Assembly: GCA_016165875.1 (NCBI GenBank)
Contig: JABBOT010000010.1
Location: 7,223,875-7,287,874, forward strand
Reading direction: 5' to 3'
Origin: Acanthopleura granulata
Taxonomy: Eukaryota; Mollusca; Polyplacophora; Chitonida; Chitonidae
Length of the DNA stretch: 64,000 nucleotides
The position numbers and the translations under genes were made by a program. Every line of letters begins with the position of its first letter. Within the stretch, counting starts at the first letter, position 1. Positions 39,401-47,005 of this stretch are shown here, one piece after another. Below the pieces are notes generated by a model. The model was not told the DNA's origin. It worked only from the letters and a program-made list of their open reading frames with translations, and searched no databases.

Positions 39401-40024
39401 TGCATAGAAATCGATTTGTTGACAAAGATCTGTTAAAAAGATCTTAACAAAACAAATGAAAATAATTAAGGTTATTCAGTAAACTTCAGTGTTCAGATTT
39501 CTTTATTACAATCCCTGTACATGAGTTGCAAACATGGTGCTTGCATTTTTCTTTGAAACCATGTATTACAACATGGCTTTTTGCTTATATTAAATGTATT
39601 TGAGTACCCTAATTCTTCTAATTTTGGGACAGCTATCAGTGCTGAAGGCAAAAGATTGTCTTTCTCTCCCAAGTTTTTCAGCAAAGTAAAGATCTAGATT
39701 CATCAGGTGGACTAACCATGTGAGAAAAAGAAACTGTGTATTCCTTTTACAATTACATGTATATAGGCTAAAAAGGGAAGACCAGGTGTCCGAATAATTA
39801 GAAGAATTAGGGTAATATGATGGCCTTGAATGTACATGTCTTAAAGTAATGAATATCTAATAACCTCCTCTCACTACATGTATGGATGAATTATTTGAGC
39901 TGTATTAAAGTACTTTGTTTCAAATCACAGGGTGTTTTACAAAGTCAAAAGTCGAAGTGCCCATATGAAGAGTCATCGAGAGGCTGAAAGGAACAAGTCA
40001 CGAGTACAGACGGTGAATCAATGA
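8571..40024 (+). CDS. TRERF1-like: C2H2-ELM2-SANT co-regulator, TRERF1/ZNF541/MIDEAS family
   Basis: In vertebrates MIDEAS, TRERF1 and ZNF541 are scaffold subunits of the mitotic/MiDAC deacetylase complex: ELM2-SANT recruits HDAC1/2, with DNTTIP1 as partner, in the nucleus. Coding exons: 8571-9435, 21681-21921, 23364-24188, 25427-25501, 27722-27833, 28895-29044, 29408-31640, 31894-31990, 32783-32832, 33208-33300, 34519-34622, 34917-34992, 35316-35404, 36003-36230, 37364-37489, 39102-39391, 39931-40024. The sum is 5748 nt, exactly 1915 codons plus stop, with every junction in phase. Domains: Gln/Ser-rich N-terminus, three C2H2 fingers (about 328-410), poly-Q/poly-P, basic patch, fourth finger (about 677-697), a long Q-rich region, ELM2 (about 1535-1640), SANT (about 1641-1705), a fifth finger split by an intron, and a sixth C-terminal finger. 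The finger content fits TRERF1/ZNF541 better than MIDEAS; it is probably the single pre-duplication orthologue. The 5' UTR acceptor is at 8528; the 3' end is unknown. Confidence 0.92.
10082..10314 (+). repeat. 22-bp minisatellite, about 10 units
   Basis: Unit GTGGTGCTTACTGGAGTAAATC. The later part alternates two unit types (TGGTGCTTACTAGAG and TGCTGCTTAATAGAG), so it has a 44-bp higher-order period. Intronic, with no long reading frame. Confidence 0.9.
12050..12190 (+). repeat. Possible tRNA-derived SINE remnant
   Basis: Contains GGTGCTGGTTCAGTCCCAG, a good B-box-like core, followed by ACACCACCGACGTTAGATCC. No convincing A box and no second copy in the window. Confidence 0.25.
13005..13070 (-). 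repeat. SINE 3'-end fragment
   Basis: TTATTTGATTGTTGTTTAACGCC followed by CTCAAGAAAT is the reverse complement of the MESC-like SINE tail. Truncated before the body. Confidence 0.45.
13174..13590 (+). repeat. 33-bp minisatellite (10 units) running into SINE body
   Basis: The unit begins GGGCAGTCCGTTGCTGAGAG and continues GGTAGCGTGCTCA; ten units up to about 13509. GCTGAGAGGGTAGCGTGC resembles a tRNA A-box region. The array is followed by ATGCTGTTGCTGTGCGTTAC, then GCTAGCTTCCTCTCAGTTGT, which matches the B-box and body start of the SINEs elsewhere in the window. A 33-nt period keeps frames open on both strands (145 and 139 codons); I do not regard these as genes. Confidence 0.85.
14661..14888 (+). 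repeat. tRNA-derived SINE, MESC-like (copy 2)
   Basis: Contains GTGGTCGCTGTGAGTTCAAG (B box), AGCTCATGCTGGCTTCCTCT, TGGGAAGGTCTGCCAGCAAC, CACCATAATGCTGG, GTGAAATATTCTTGAGTACG and AATAAATAAATAAA. One of the best-preserved bodies; the tRNA-like 5' end is truncated. It sits directly beside repeat R1 copy 2. Confidence 0.85.
14893..15160 (+). repeat. Dispersed repeat family R1, copy 2
   Basis: Aligns with 7497-7805 (see that entry). The relative placement of blocks is the same, with small indels. Unclassified. Confidence 0.6.
18025..18067. promoter_or_regulatory. Two perfect CRE palindromes 35 bp apart
   Basis: TGACGTCA occurs at 18025-18032 and again at 18060-18067. Between them CATCATG is followed by GTGAGTC, which could serve as a donor. 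The setting is deep in intron 2 of the TRERF1-like gene. A CREB/ATF-responsive enhancer or internal promoter is plausible but unproven. Confidence 0.4.
21681..21921 (+). CDS. TRERF1-like: TRERF1-like exon 3: C2H2 fingers 1 and half of 2
   Basis: Starts after ATTTGCAG. A Ser/Gly/Arg linker leads to finger 1 ([22 protein letters not shown]) and the first half of finger 2 ([16 protein letters not shown]). The Leu codon is split TT|A across the intron (donor GTGAGT). The inter-finger linker SDERKY resembles the TGEKPY type. Confidence 0.95.
23364..24188 (+). CDS. TRERF1-like: TRERF1-like exon 4: rest of finger 2, finger 3, poly-Q/poly-P
   Basis: Completes finger 2 (NGHMMTH), then [17 protein letters not shown] with [12 protein letters not shown] as finger 3. 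Next come an Ala/Ser/Gly-rich stretch, 15 consecutive Gln codons (23827-23871, mixed CAA/CAG), VA, 15 Pro codons (23878-23922) and a Ser/Pro-rich tail ([15 protein letters not shown]). The donor GTAAGAG leaves phase 2. Confidence 0.93.
25427..25501 (+). CDS. TRERF1-like: TRERF1-like exon 5: basic micro-exon
   Basis: 25 codons, phase 2 in and out: [20 protein letters not shown] then QGSNG. KPRKRRK is a probable nuclear localisation signal. Because its length is a multiple of three it could be skipped without a frameshift. Confidence 0.88.
27722..27833 (+). CDS. TRERF1-like: TRERF1-like exon 6: C2H2 finger 4
   Basis: [20 protein letters not shown] then [17 protein letters not shown]: a complete C-x2-C-x12-H-x3-H finger. 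Acceptor TTTCAG, donor AAG then GTGAGG, phase 0. The [10 protein letters not shown] stretch is characteristic of this family. Confidence 0.94.
27845..28300 (+). repeat. Dispersed repeat with three internal copies
   Basis: CTTGTAAAC recurs at about 27931, 28085 and 28225, each followed by a -CTAGAA-AGTTTAGCCC-like and CACCAAACTTACACCAC-like block: a period of about 140-155 bp. It is preceded by CTGTCTGTCCATCTGTCCGT. Non-coding; starts immediately after exon 6. Confidence 0.6.
28529..28700 (+). repeat. Dispersed repeat family R2, copy 1
   Basis: Shares TTCAACCTTTTCG-ATGTT, ATATTCT-AAGGCATT, GGCCAATCCAACAAATGTA and TCTCCAAAAT-AAAT with 59715-59890 in MRPS10. Unclassified. A shorter related piece (GTGCATAAATTGCACT) occurs near 32480. 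Confidence 0.6.
28895..29044 (+). CDS. TRERF1-like: TRERF1-like exon 7
   Basis: 50 codons, phase 0 on both sides: [20 protein letters not shown], then [11 protein letters not shown] to QQNLQ. Lysine-rich start, otherwise low complexity. Acceptor ATACCAG; the donor CAG then GTACAA is weak. Confidence 0.8.
29408..31640 (+). CDS. TRERF1-like: TRERF1-like exon 8: large Q-rich exon
   Basis: 744 codons in one exon. The first half is Gln-rich (29640-30110) with two copies of [10 protein letters not shown] encoded by a 30-nt direct repeat at about 30001-30060. The second half has [10 protein letters not shown], basic [23 protein letters not shown], and Arg/Ser stretches ([16 protein letters not shown]). 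The C-terminal part includes [18 protein letters not shown], which looks conserved. Donor AGAG then GTCAGT, phase 1. Confidence 0.93.
31894..31990 (+). CDS. TRERF1-like: TRERF1-like exon 9: acidic linker
   Basis: [20 protein letters not shown] then [13 protein letters not shown]: an acidic stretch immediately before ELM2. Phase 1 in, phase 2 out (CC then GTGAGC). Confidence 0.85.
32783..34992 (+). CDS. TRERF1-like: TRERF1-like exons 10-13: ELM2 domain
   Basis: Exons 32783-32832 ([16 protein letters not shown]), 33208-33300 ([18 protein letters not shown] then [12 protein letters not shown]), 34519-34622 ([20 protein letters not shown] then [13 protein letters not shown]) and 34917-34992 ([20 protein letters not shown]). 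[12 protein letters not shown] is the canonical ELM2 opening, and the helical [17 protein letters not shown] segment is the HDAC-dimer-binding part of the domain. Introns of 375, 1218 and 294 bp separate them; the second holds the 27-bp array and a SINE. Confidence 0.95.
33456..34314. repeat. 27-bp minisatellite interrupted by a SINE
   Basis: Unit GTGTTCTCCCTGGTTTTGTG plus GGTAATC. About 11 units at 33456-33769 and about 11 more at 34016-34314, separated by an antisense SINE. The 27-nt period keeps frames open on both strands, giving nonapeptide repeats such as VLPGFVGNR and TITHKTREN. Intronic between ELM2 exons. Confidence 0.9.
33770..34015 (-). repeat. Near full-length MESC-like SINE (copy 3)
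   Basis: Antisense copy with tail (TTATTTATTTATTTGATT), CAAGTATATTTCACTTATAC, GACAGCGGCCAGCATTATGG, CCGCAGGTTGCTGGCAGACT, CGTACAATCTGAGAGGAAGC and tRNA-like head (TGCAAGCATGCTAACCGACT). TGGTTTT on both sides may be a target duplication, though the array itself also contains this string. Confidence 0.88.
34337..34465 (+). repeat. Second SINE-like family, copy 2
   Basis: CCAGGTACCTGGTATTGGGT, CACCCATAAACCAGACTGCC, ATCATCC and a tail GTTGAACATTA...TTCAATAAAC. Partner of 7140-7240. Confidence 0.45.
35316..36230 (+). CDS. TRERF1-like: TRERF1-like exons 14-15: SANT domain
   Basis: Exon 35316-35404 reads [30 protein letters not shown]; exon 36003-36230 reads [37 protein letters not shown] and on to an acidic [15 protein letters not shown] tail. 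W-x6-[13 protein letters not shown] and [11 protein letters not shown] are the classic SANT tryptophan/aromatic positions of HDAC co-repressors. The donor ACG then GTCAGC leaves phase 0. Confidence 0.96.
36434..37166 (-). mobile_element. 733-bp DNA transposon with MADF-like frame
   Basis: Terminal inverted repeats: left CATTCACACTATGCATGGGA, right (reverse complement) CGTTCACACTAGGCATGGAA, continuing AATCGGT...GGGC. TA lies just outside each end. On the minus strand, 36642-36935 reads [46 protein letters not shown], which fits the MADF/Myb-like pattern (LI...L-FD-D--Y-D--K---W--I) of accessory proteins in PIF/Harbinger transposons. A GTGAGT after CATTTG suggests the frame was spliced. No transposase is present. 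It lies in the intron between exons 15 and 16 of the TRERF1-like gene. Confidence 0.65.
37364..37489 (+). CDS. TRERF1-like: TRERF1-like exon 16: first half of C2H2 finger 5
   Basis: [20 protein letters not shown], then [21 protein letters not shown]. Supplies both zinc-binding Cys (C-x4-C); the His pair comes from the next exon 1.6 kb away. Acceptor TTGTTGTAG, donor GTAAGT, phase 0. Confidence 0.92.
37495..38270 (-). mobile_element. Dead mariner transposon (transposase pseudogene)
   Basis: Minus-strand similarity runs in order: [10 protein letters not shown] and [20 protein letters not shown] (N-terminal part, about 38270-38100), [40 protein letters not shown] (37999-37830), then the C-terminal [10 protein letters not shown] region near 37500. 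Stops and shifts break it repeatedly. At the first catalytic position the usual VTMDETWVH reads VTMKEAWVH, so the Asp is lost. It lies in the intron that splits finger 5. Confidence 0.85.
38624..38785 (-). repeat. Two adjacent partial SINE copies
   Basis: 38630-38700 carries AACGTTTCACTTATACGACA, GCGGCTAGGGTTATGG (body, tail missing); 38708-38780 carries TTATTTATTCATTTATTTTA and GTACTCAAGATTTTTTTC (tail only). Both antisense. Either two insertions or one rearranged copy. Confidence 0.6.
39102..39391 (+). CDS. TRERF1-like: TRERF1-like exon 17: rest of finger 5, Pro-rich linker, start of finger 6
   Basis: [16 protein letters not shown] completes finger 5. A Pro/Gln-rich linker ([19 protein letters not shown]) follows, then [12 protein letters not shown] opens finger 6. 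Phase 0 in, phase 2 out (AA then GTAAGT). Confidence 0.93.
39931..40024 (+). CDS. TRERF1-like: TRERF1-like exon 18: finger 6 and stop
   Basis: [30 protein letters not shown] then TGA at 40022-40024. The K-VKSR-AHMK-H finger at the extreme C-terminus is diagnostic for TRERF1/ZNF541. Confidence 0.95.
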
Positions 40025-41127
40025 TTGGACCCAGGTGGCTGATATTCTCTCACATGGTCGTTAACTGACCTTAGAACACATCTGTAGGAAAACTCTGGTG
40101 AATATCACTGCCTTGTGTCTCCAACCCCCAACCACAGCTATACCTAAGAATGCATAATAGCATTGTGATGTGCTGTGGTGGGCAGCAGTAGGCGTGAGTG
40201 TGGAATACCTCATTTGAAGATCTGGAGCGAGAGGCAGGGTGCACACATGTGCATGAGCAGTTCAAGCTAATTTCTAGGATGTTTTCGGTAGGCACACCTA
40301 AACAAGCAAGACAGATATCAAAGTGTGGGCTTCAATAGTTATTTTGAATCTTTCTGCCAAAGACACATCACACATCCAAAGCTCTCCTTATTGTGGTCAG
40401 GACAATTTTTATCGAATACTGATATTTTGTGAAGATGTAACTTTGTGGAATCATGTTTAAGAAACATTTAACTGATGGATTTTTAATGAATTTTGTGATG
40501 ATAGATTGCTCATACTGTAATGACATTTGATCAGAGTGGTTTTTATTTGGATATATACATCTTGTTGATTTATATCTTTTTTACTCCCTATAAAAGTTTT
40601 GCCTGTGTAGAAGTTTGGCATAAATGGTGCTAACCCTTGTAGATTTCTCTGTCATAATTATTTTGTGAAAGAAAAAACTCATTGCTGAACAAAAGTGTGA
40701 AGCACTGTATATAGCGTGCACTTAAGTATGATGTCATACGGAATACAGTGTGTACTGTTAAGTAGATGTACATGTACAATATACACCATGATGTACTGTA
40801 CACAATATGTGCTGTAATTATTATGTATTACAGGATACAGTCTGTATGGTCAAGAATGAGGTACATATACAGTGGACACTGTAATGTACTTTTTACAGTT
40901 TATATGTTTAAGGATGTGTTGCATGTACATTCTGCACATACTATACACGCTTCATGGCGTGTATTGTCAAGTACATGTATGACGTATGTGTACACTGTAA
41001 CATATTGTGTATTAAGTGTTCAGTATATACTTAGATGCAGTGTATGCTGTTCACTATGACATACATGTAGTTTATACTGATGTAATGTTTATAGTGTATA
41101 CTGTTAAGTATAAGTACAGCATATATT

Positions 41128-41822
41128 GTGCTGTTCTGTATACTGTACTGCACTCGCTGTATACAGTGTATGGTGTTCCGTATAGGGCACATGAACAGTG
41201 TATACTGTATAGTGCTGGCTGTATACAGTGTGTACTGTTCAGTATAAGGCACATAGACAGTGTATACTCTGCTGTGCTGTTCTGTATACTGTATAGTGCT
41301 GGCTGTATACAGTGTGTGCTGTTCAGTATAAGGCACATAGCCAGTGTATACTCTGCTGTGCTGTTCTGTATACTGTATAGTGCTGGCTATATACAGTGTG
41401 TGCTGTTCAGTATAAGGCACATGGACAGTGTATACTCTGCTGTGCTGTTCTTTATACTGTATATGCTGGCTGTATACAGTGTGTGCTGTTCTGTATACTG
41501 TATAGTGCTGGCTGTTTGCAGTGTGTGCTGTTCAGCGTAAGGCACATGGACAGTGTATACTCTGCAGTGCTGTTCTGTATAGTGCTGGCTGTATACAGTG
41601 TGTGCTGTTCAGTATAAGGCACATGGACAGTGTATACTGTGCTGTGCAGTTCTGTTCTGTATACTGTATATGCTGGCTGTATACAGTGTGTGCTGTTCTG
41701 TATACTGTATAGTGCTGGCTGTTTGCAGTGTGTGCTCTTCAGTATAAGGCACATGGACAGTGTATACTGTGCTGTTCTGTGTTCTGTTATGTACTGGCTG
41801 TGTACAGTGTGTACTGTTCTCT
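41128..41822. repeat. 84-bp minisatellite, about 8 units
   Basis: Unit starts at 41212, 41296 and 41380 are exactly 84 bp apart; later units carry small variants. Each unit holds the perfect palindrome CTGTATACAG, plus GTGTGTGCTGTTCAGTATAA and GGCACATGGACAGTGTATAC. 84 is a multiple of three, so both strands stay open for 129-174 codons. The array lies about 1.1 kb after the TRERF1-like stop codon, possibly within its 3' UTR. Confidence 0.92.
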
Positions 41823-43729
41823 GCAGATTGGACCATAATGATGTCGATCAAATGCAGCATTAATTCTCCTTCCCTAAACATGCATATATATATATTAAGA
41901 ACACTTCAGAATATGAGCTTGGAGCCTATGGGAAATTCAGATAAGTCTAACTGTATGGGAGCATATTTTTCTTTGCTAGGCAGACAATGAAGGTGAGCAG
42001 CTGTGAGTATTTCCCTGAGAGCTGACAACATATACTGAATTAGTAATGAGCCCAGGAAGATGTCCTGAAATACATGTAGCTCTTGACTAATTCATTAACT
42101 CTTGTGGACCAGTGGTTGATTTACCAGAGCAGAAGTAAAGAAAGGTGTCAAACGTATAAATTAGGCAGTTTACAGAGATTTCAAAGGCGTGCAAGAGAAA
42201 GTGCTTAAATCTAGCAGTTAGCAGTTTGTCAAATTTTGTCAGACGTGTGCTTTGACAACATTTGTGTTTACAACATCTTGTGAGCAATGATTCTCTGTCA
42301 GAAAAGCTCTTCCATTCACTCTCAGTCAACATTTTTCATCTTGAGAATGGTATCTGGGCAATATGGAAAAGAGAAATCTATATTCTTTACTGAAAACAGA
42401 CTCCTGCACTTAAAAAAAATAGTAAGAAATTTTGTCTTAACGATAGAACAAATTTTCTTATTGAAACTGAAGCATTGTCATATAGTTGAAATATTGATGA
42501 TAACACATAAAACGTAAACATACATAATACAGGTCTTTCTCTTCCACAGTAAAACTGTCTCCTGAATGGCTTGATGAACCACAGTGAAGGGAGAGAACTG
42601 TTATATGGAGCTGTACACACCACTGTGTGTATATTTTATACTCATATGTGCTGCTAAGAGAGGCGGAGGGTCCTGTACATTCTACTGTATATATGTTGTA
42701 AATACTCATGGTGCTACATGGTCTGTATAGTGTACTGGGGTGTGCATATGATTGAAGCCTCTTCAGTCAGCTCTGTTTTATTTTTATACTTTAGATATTT
42801 TAGACTATCTAGCCCTCAATATTTCTCATTTTTACTCCCAGTTTGTGAAATTGTCTTACATGGTGCATTTGTGGTATAGGGAAGAGCAGACGTCTGTAAT
42901 GATCATGACACTTTGATTTCTTTATGATGCTACATATGGATTATATTTAAGATATAGATCTTAATAGCTGAAATGTCAACATATGATGTAGACCTGTGCA
43001 TTGATGTTCACAAGATGTGTGAACTTGTACAGTATCCTGTACAAGGATTTTTATTCTTTGTAATTAGAAATTCATAATGCTTTTAAATTCAGCACAATTT
43101 TCAGTTTATAATTTATATTGATAATTGTGTCAGGACAGGTTTAACTTTCAACTTACAAATGAAGTGACACGTAATATGTTTTCCTGCTCAGTGCATCCAT
43201 GTATATTTTTCATGTTGTTACCTGTGTACGTATTTACTGTGTATTTTCCAGGTATCTTATTTACCCTGGCGACTAGCAGCTCTGTACATCAAGGTTCTGT
43301 CATGGACATATAGAATTTAGACAGATTCCCATCTCCAACTTTCCCCATTCTTCCTACAGGCACTTGGTACTGGTACAAGTTCTCACACTATGCTGGCAGC
43401 CTAAGTTGTCTTCTAAGTTTTCTCACTTCATCACATGTTGAAAGAGTATATAGTTTACATTGCAGCTTATCAACATATTGTCATGCAGCTACATTCTTAT
43501 AAAGCCTGTTAATTATTGTACAGCGATTCAGATTCTTGGACAATGAATTGAGAATTGCCCGTGACTATGAAATTTCTATACCCTTGTAGATATGTGTATA
43601 TTTCAGAGAAATTGAAATTTTTATAGATATATTGTGATACACTGTCTGTCTGTCTGTCCGTCATTAGATACTCACCTGAACAGATTGGTTTATAGTGTTA
43701 TCAGGCATTGTTTGTTATTATCTACTGGA

Positions 43730-44002
43730 GATGTTTGGTGTGAAAGTTGCTACTGTCTTCAGTTGATGTGGATGTTGTGAAAGCTTCTACTGTCTTCAGT
43801 AGATGTAGATGTTGTGAAAGCTTCTACTGTCTTCAGTAGATGTGGATGTTGTGGAAGCTTCTACTGCCTTCAGTAGATGTGGATGTTGTGGAAGCTTCTA
43901 CTGTCTTCAGTAGATGTGGATGTTGTGGAAGCTTCTACTGCCTTCAGTAGATGTGGATGTTGTGGAAGCTTCTACTGCCTTCAGTAGATGTGGATGTTGT
44001 AG
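43730..44002. repeat. 37-bp minisatellite, about 7 units
   Basis: Unit GATGTGGATGTTGTGGAAGC then TTCTACTGCCTTCAGTA. Units differ mainly at GTCTTC/GCCTTC. Downstream of the TRERF1-like gene. Confidence 0.9.
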
Positions 44003-44529
44003 AGTGGAAGTGTGTATTTTATGAGTGATTTTGTTGTTACCTCTACATTTACATGACCTTGCCTTACATGTAAATCATGTATAGCAAATGTAAAAGAACA
44101 AGACACATTATCCACTAAAGGTTCTAAAGCCAGTTCTTACTCACAGTTCCTGTATACTGCCTTCTGTAAAGCACTAGAAAGCTTTATGTAATGCTTTCCT
44201 TATGTAATGTGTGTTCCTGTAACCAGATTTACTGAATTTTGGAGTTAGTAAAATATTTTTGTTATTATTGTTGAGTGCAGCATAAAACACCAGCATAAAC
44301 CATAAACCTTATGAGTGTGAATGACGCAATTCTCACTGCCCTAAAGTTGAAACAAAACTCCTAAAGGAAGCATTCCTTTATTTCTGACCCTTTGAAGTTT
44401 CAGATGTAAGAAAGTGAGGTGCAAGAAAATGATTTACACCAACAAGAAGTTTTCAATACATGTGTTTTCGTTTCACATTATGGTAGTACCAGAGGATTGG
44501 ATTACATTGTAAAATTGTCCTCAAGGCAT

Positions 44530-44760
44530 AGAAATAAACTTACCTGTGACCAAAAACCCTAATTTTCTTTTTACCCATAACCTCAAACACCAAGTTTTTT
44601 TAACCATAACCACAGTTTCTTAGCAGTTACCTCAAACAACATAGTTTCTTCCCTGTAATCTCAAACAGTGAACCCCCATCGAAACCACAGACTGCAAGTT
44701 TCTTATACATAACCAAAAAACACTGAGTTTCTTGCATGTAACTGGAAAACTTTTATTTCA
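44530..44760. repeat. Degenerate tandem repeat
   Basis: Repeated AGTTTCTT-(CC/TA)-TAA(C/T)C--AAACA blocks about 45 bp apart, strongly diverged. No coding sequence. Confidence 0.45.
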
Positions 44761-46399
44761 TATGTTTATTGTCTTGACTCAGAAGTAATTCCTTTTCCAC
44801 TTTTACACAGATTGTTAGGTATTTCTGTTATTTCTCTTTGCTGCCATGATTGTAAGAAAATGAGCATTGAGCATGTGTGAAAATTCAGAACAATTTGTTG
44901 TTTAAATAACACCATTACAACTGTTAGTCGCTTTCCCCTTCTGGTTAGTCCATGTCATGCTTCAAGTCCTCAGTGCTTAATAAATGTTTGGCCGTAAGCA
45001 GAATGATGTGGGCTGCTGTCCAAATGATCTGAATGTCTTATCATTTTTACGGGTATACACAAGAGTAAAACCATAGAAGACATTCTGTTACCATGCTGTG
45101 AAGAGTGGTAAGATTGGTTCATGTGATGTTGTTAAGAATGCATGATTATTAAGAAGAATGTATCTTTTTGTACATCAATGTTAACATGGACGCACTTGTT
45201 ATTGTAGTTGTATATTTTATGGTATCGATGTCACTATTTGTGAAACTGCTGGTACTTGTTTTATTTCCCCGGTCTACTTACAGGGGCAAGATTTGGTCAT
45301 CATACACCATTTCTATATTATGAACATAAAAACTGTTCTCATTTAATCTCATTTAATCAACACATCATCACAAATTACATCTTTGTATGAAGCTACCTTT
45401 TTAGGTGACATCATTTTTCATGCTGTACACTTGTCACCTTTCAGAAGGCATCCCATTGTACCATTTTAATACAAGCAAACTTTGTCCTGACAAGCATCTA
45501 TCATGAAAATAAATAGATTTGGTTTAAAAAAAGCCGAGTCACTAACTCCGTATCATTGTCTTGTGATCTAAAGCTATTGCATATTCATAACAGAAATATT
45601 AACAGTTTTTAGTGTGTTCTTGTTCCTTCACCCACCAAACTCATGGCCTTCGTATAAAGGAAAAGTTCTAGAGTAAGGTGGTGAAGCAATCAATGAAATA
45701 AATAAATAGTGTGATATTTCAAGAGGGATAAATTACTGCATTTCACCTGAAGTTTGGCTTTATCAAGCAACACATTTTGATTGATTCATAAACTTATATA
45801 TTGTAATTAAGGCTGTCTTGTGAAGTTTGATTAATTTATCATGCAGGAAACATCAGTGCTGGCATCTAAACTATCATTTTCAGGATTCTGTGGGCATCTG
45901 GAAGTGCAATCTGACAGACCAGACCTGGGGTAAAATACAGTATCCGGTAGTATAAAATGTTTGAAACAGCATTTGTGGCAAGCTGCCCGCTTCACTTGTC
46001 CAGGATGGTGTAGTCCTGTGTCTCTCTGGCTGTACCTGACCTTATGTAACTACTGTCAAATAGCCTGGTGTATAAATCTGGATATTCAGCTGCTGTTACA
46101 GGTATGCCAACATTTACCTAATGCTGGGTGCATATGTGGGTACTGGTGTGGCAGAGACAGGTGGAGCAACCCTTCTTTGAAGATTGGTGGCCTCTGACAT
46201 GTTCAGATCTCGCCGCCTTCGTGACCTCAATAAACCATTTTTAAGGAGTGCTGGAAATCATATCTGTTTGGTATATTCCCAGATTATTGTTGGTTGCTTT
46301 CCAAACAAAGAGTTGTCTGTTGGTATATAGTACAGCACATGTGTATCTGTGAATAAGAGAAATTCACTTCTTATAGCTAGTCGAGCCATTCCCTTCTGG

Positions 46400-46480
46400 C
46401 TCAATACGTAGCTCAGTTGGTAGATCGGTGGGGATAGACACCCCAATTTGTGAGTTTTGACACTCCCTTTCTTGTACAAA
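46400..46480 (+). repeat. tRNA-like relic (pseudo-tRNA or SINE head)
   Basis: GTAGCTCAGTTGGTAGATCG is a good A-box/D-arm, followed by a hairpin TGGGG-ATAGACA-CCCCA in the anticodon-arm position and a decayed T-arm (GTGAGTTTTGACACTC). The D-stem has a mismatch and there is no sound acceptor stem, so it is not a functional tRNA. Confidence 0.5.
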
Positions 46481-46749
46481 ATCGTGTCTATTCCAGGAGT
46501 ACTGGTACCTCTGAGATAACCTTGTGTGTTGTGTAGTACAAAAGTGAAAGAAAGAAGTCATTGGCAACCTATTTGTATCCATCAGGTGCAAAACGCATTA
46601 TTGAAGGTCAACTCCTTCTGTTCTGTTTTGTTGGTATGCTTTACCAGACCTAATCTTAACTGATTGCAGTAATTTTATTTGAAAACGTGGTTAGGTGTCA
46701 TGATAAATTGAAATCGAACAGAAGTATTCAAATCAACGATAATTCATGT

Positions 46750-46755
46750 TTTATT
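46750..46755 (-). terminator. DNAL1: Candidate DNAL1 polyadenylation signal
   Basis: AATAAA on the minus strand, about 250 bp past the DNAL1 stop codon. A second one lies at 46674-46679. Confidence 0.45.
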
Positions 46756-47005
46756 TTACAGCATTAAAATCAACATTTTTGTACAAGTTTATAGCAGCAG
46801 TGAAATAAAGAAGTCTTTAAGAAAATATATAGCAAGTCAACCGTCACATGTGTCAAATGTACATAAACAAAAATGACAGCTTGTTCATTAGAGGAATGAG
46901 TAATAGGGGATTAAATTCTGCCATGAAGGGAACTGGTCACCAGGAGTTTTGGTGGATTACGAATGTGGTTGTCTCCCCATGATCACTAGGTGATTGATGC
47001 TCTAA

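Larger units (their letters stand above)
40025..46650 (+). other. Presumed 3' UTR and spacer, minisatellite-rich
   Basis: No coding exon recognised. The first part must be 3' UTR, but I cannot place its end: AATAAA occurs only late (for example near 44530, 44978 and 45515). Contents: degenerate TACAGTGTA-rich DNA (40730-41100), the 84-bp array, the 37-bp array, a degenerate AACC-AAAC-AGTTTCTT repeat at 44530-44760, and a tRNA-like stretch near 46.4 kb. Confidence 0.6.

Noticed and set aside
41016..41881. Frames of up to 174 codons on both strands
   Set aside because: 84-bp minisatellite; periodic and open only because the unit length is a multiple of three.
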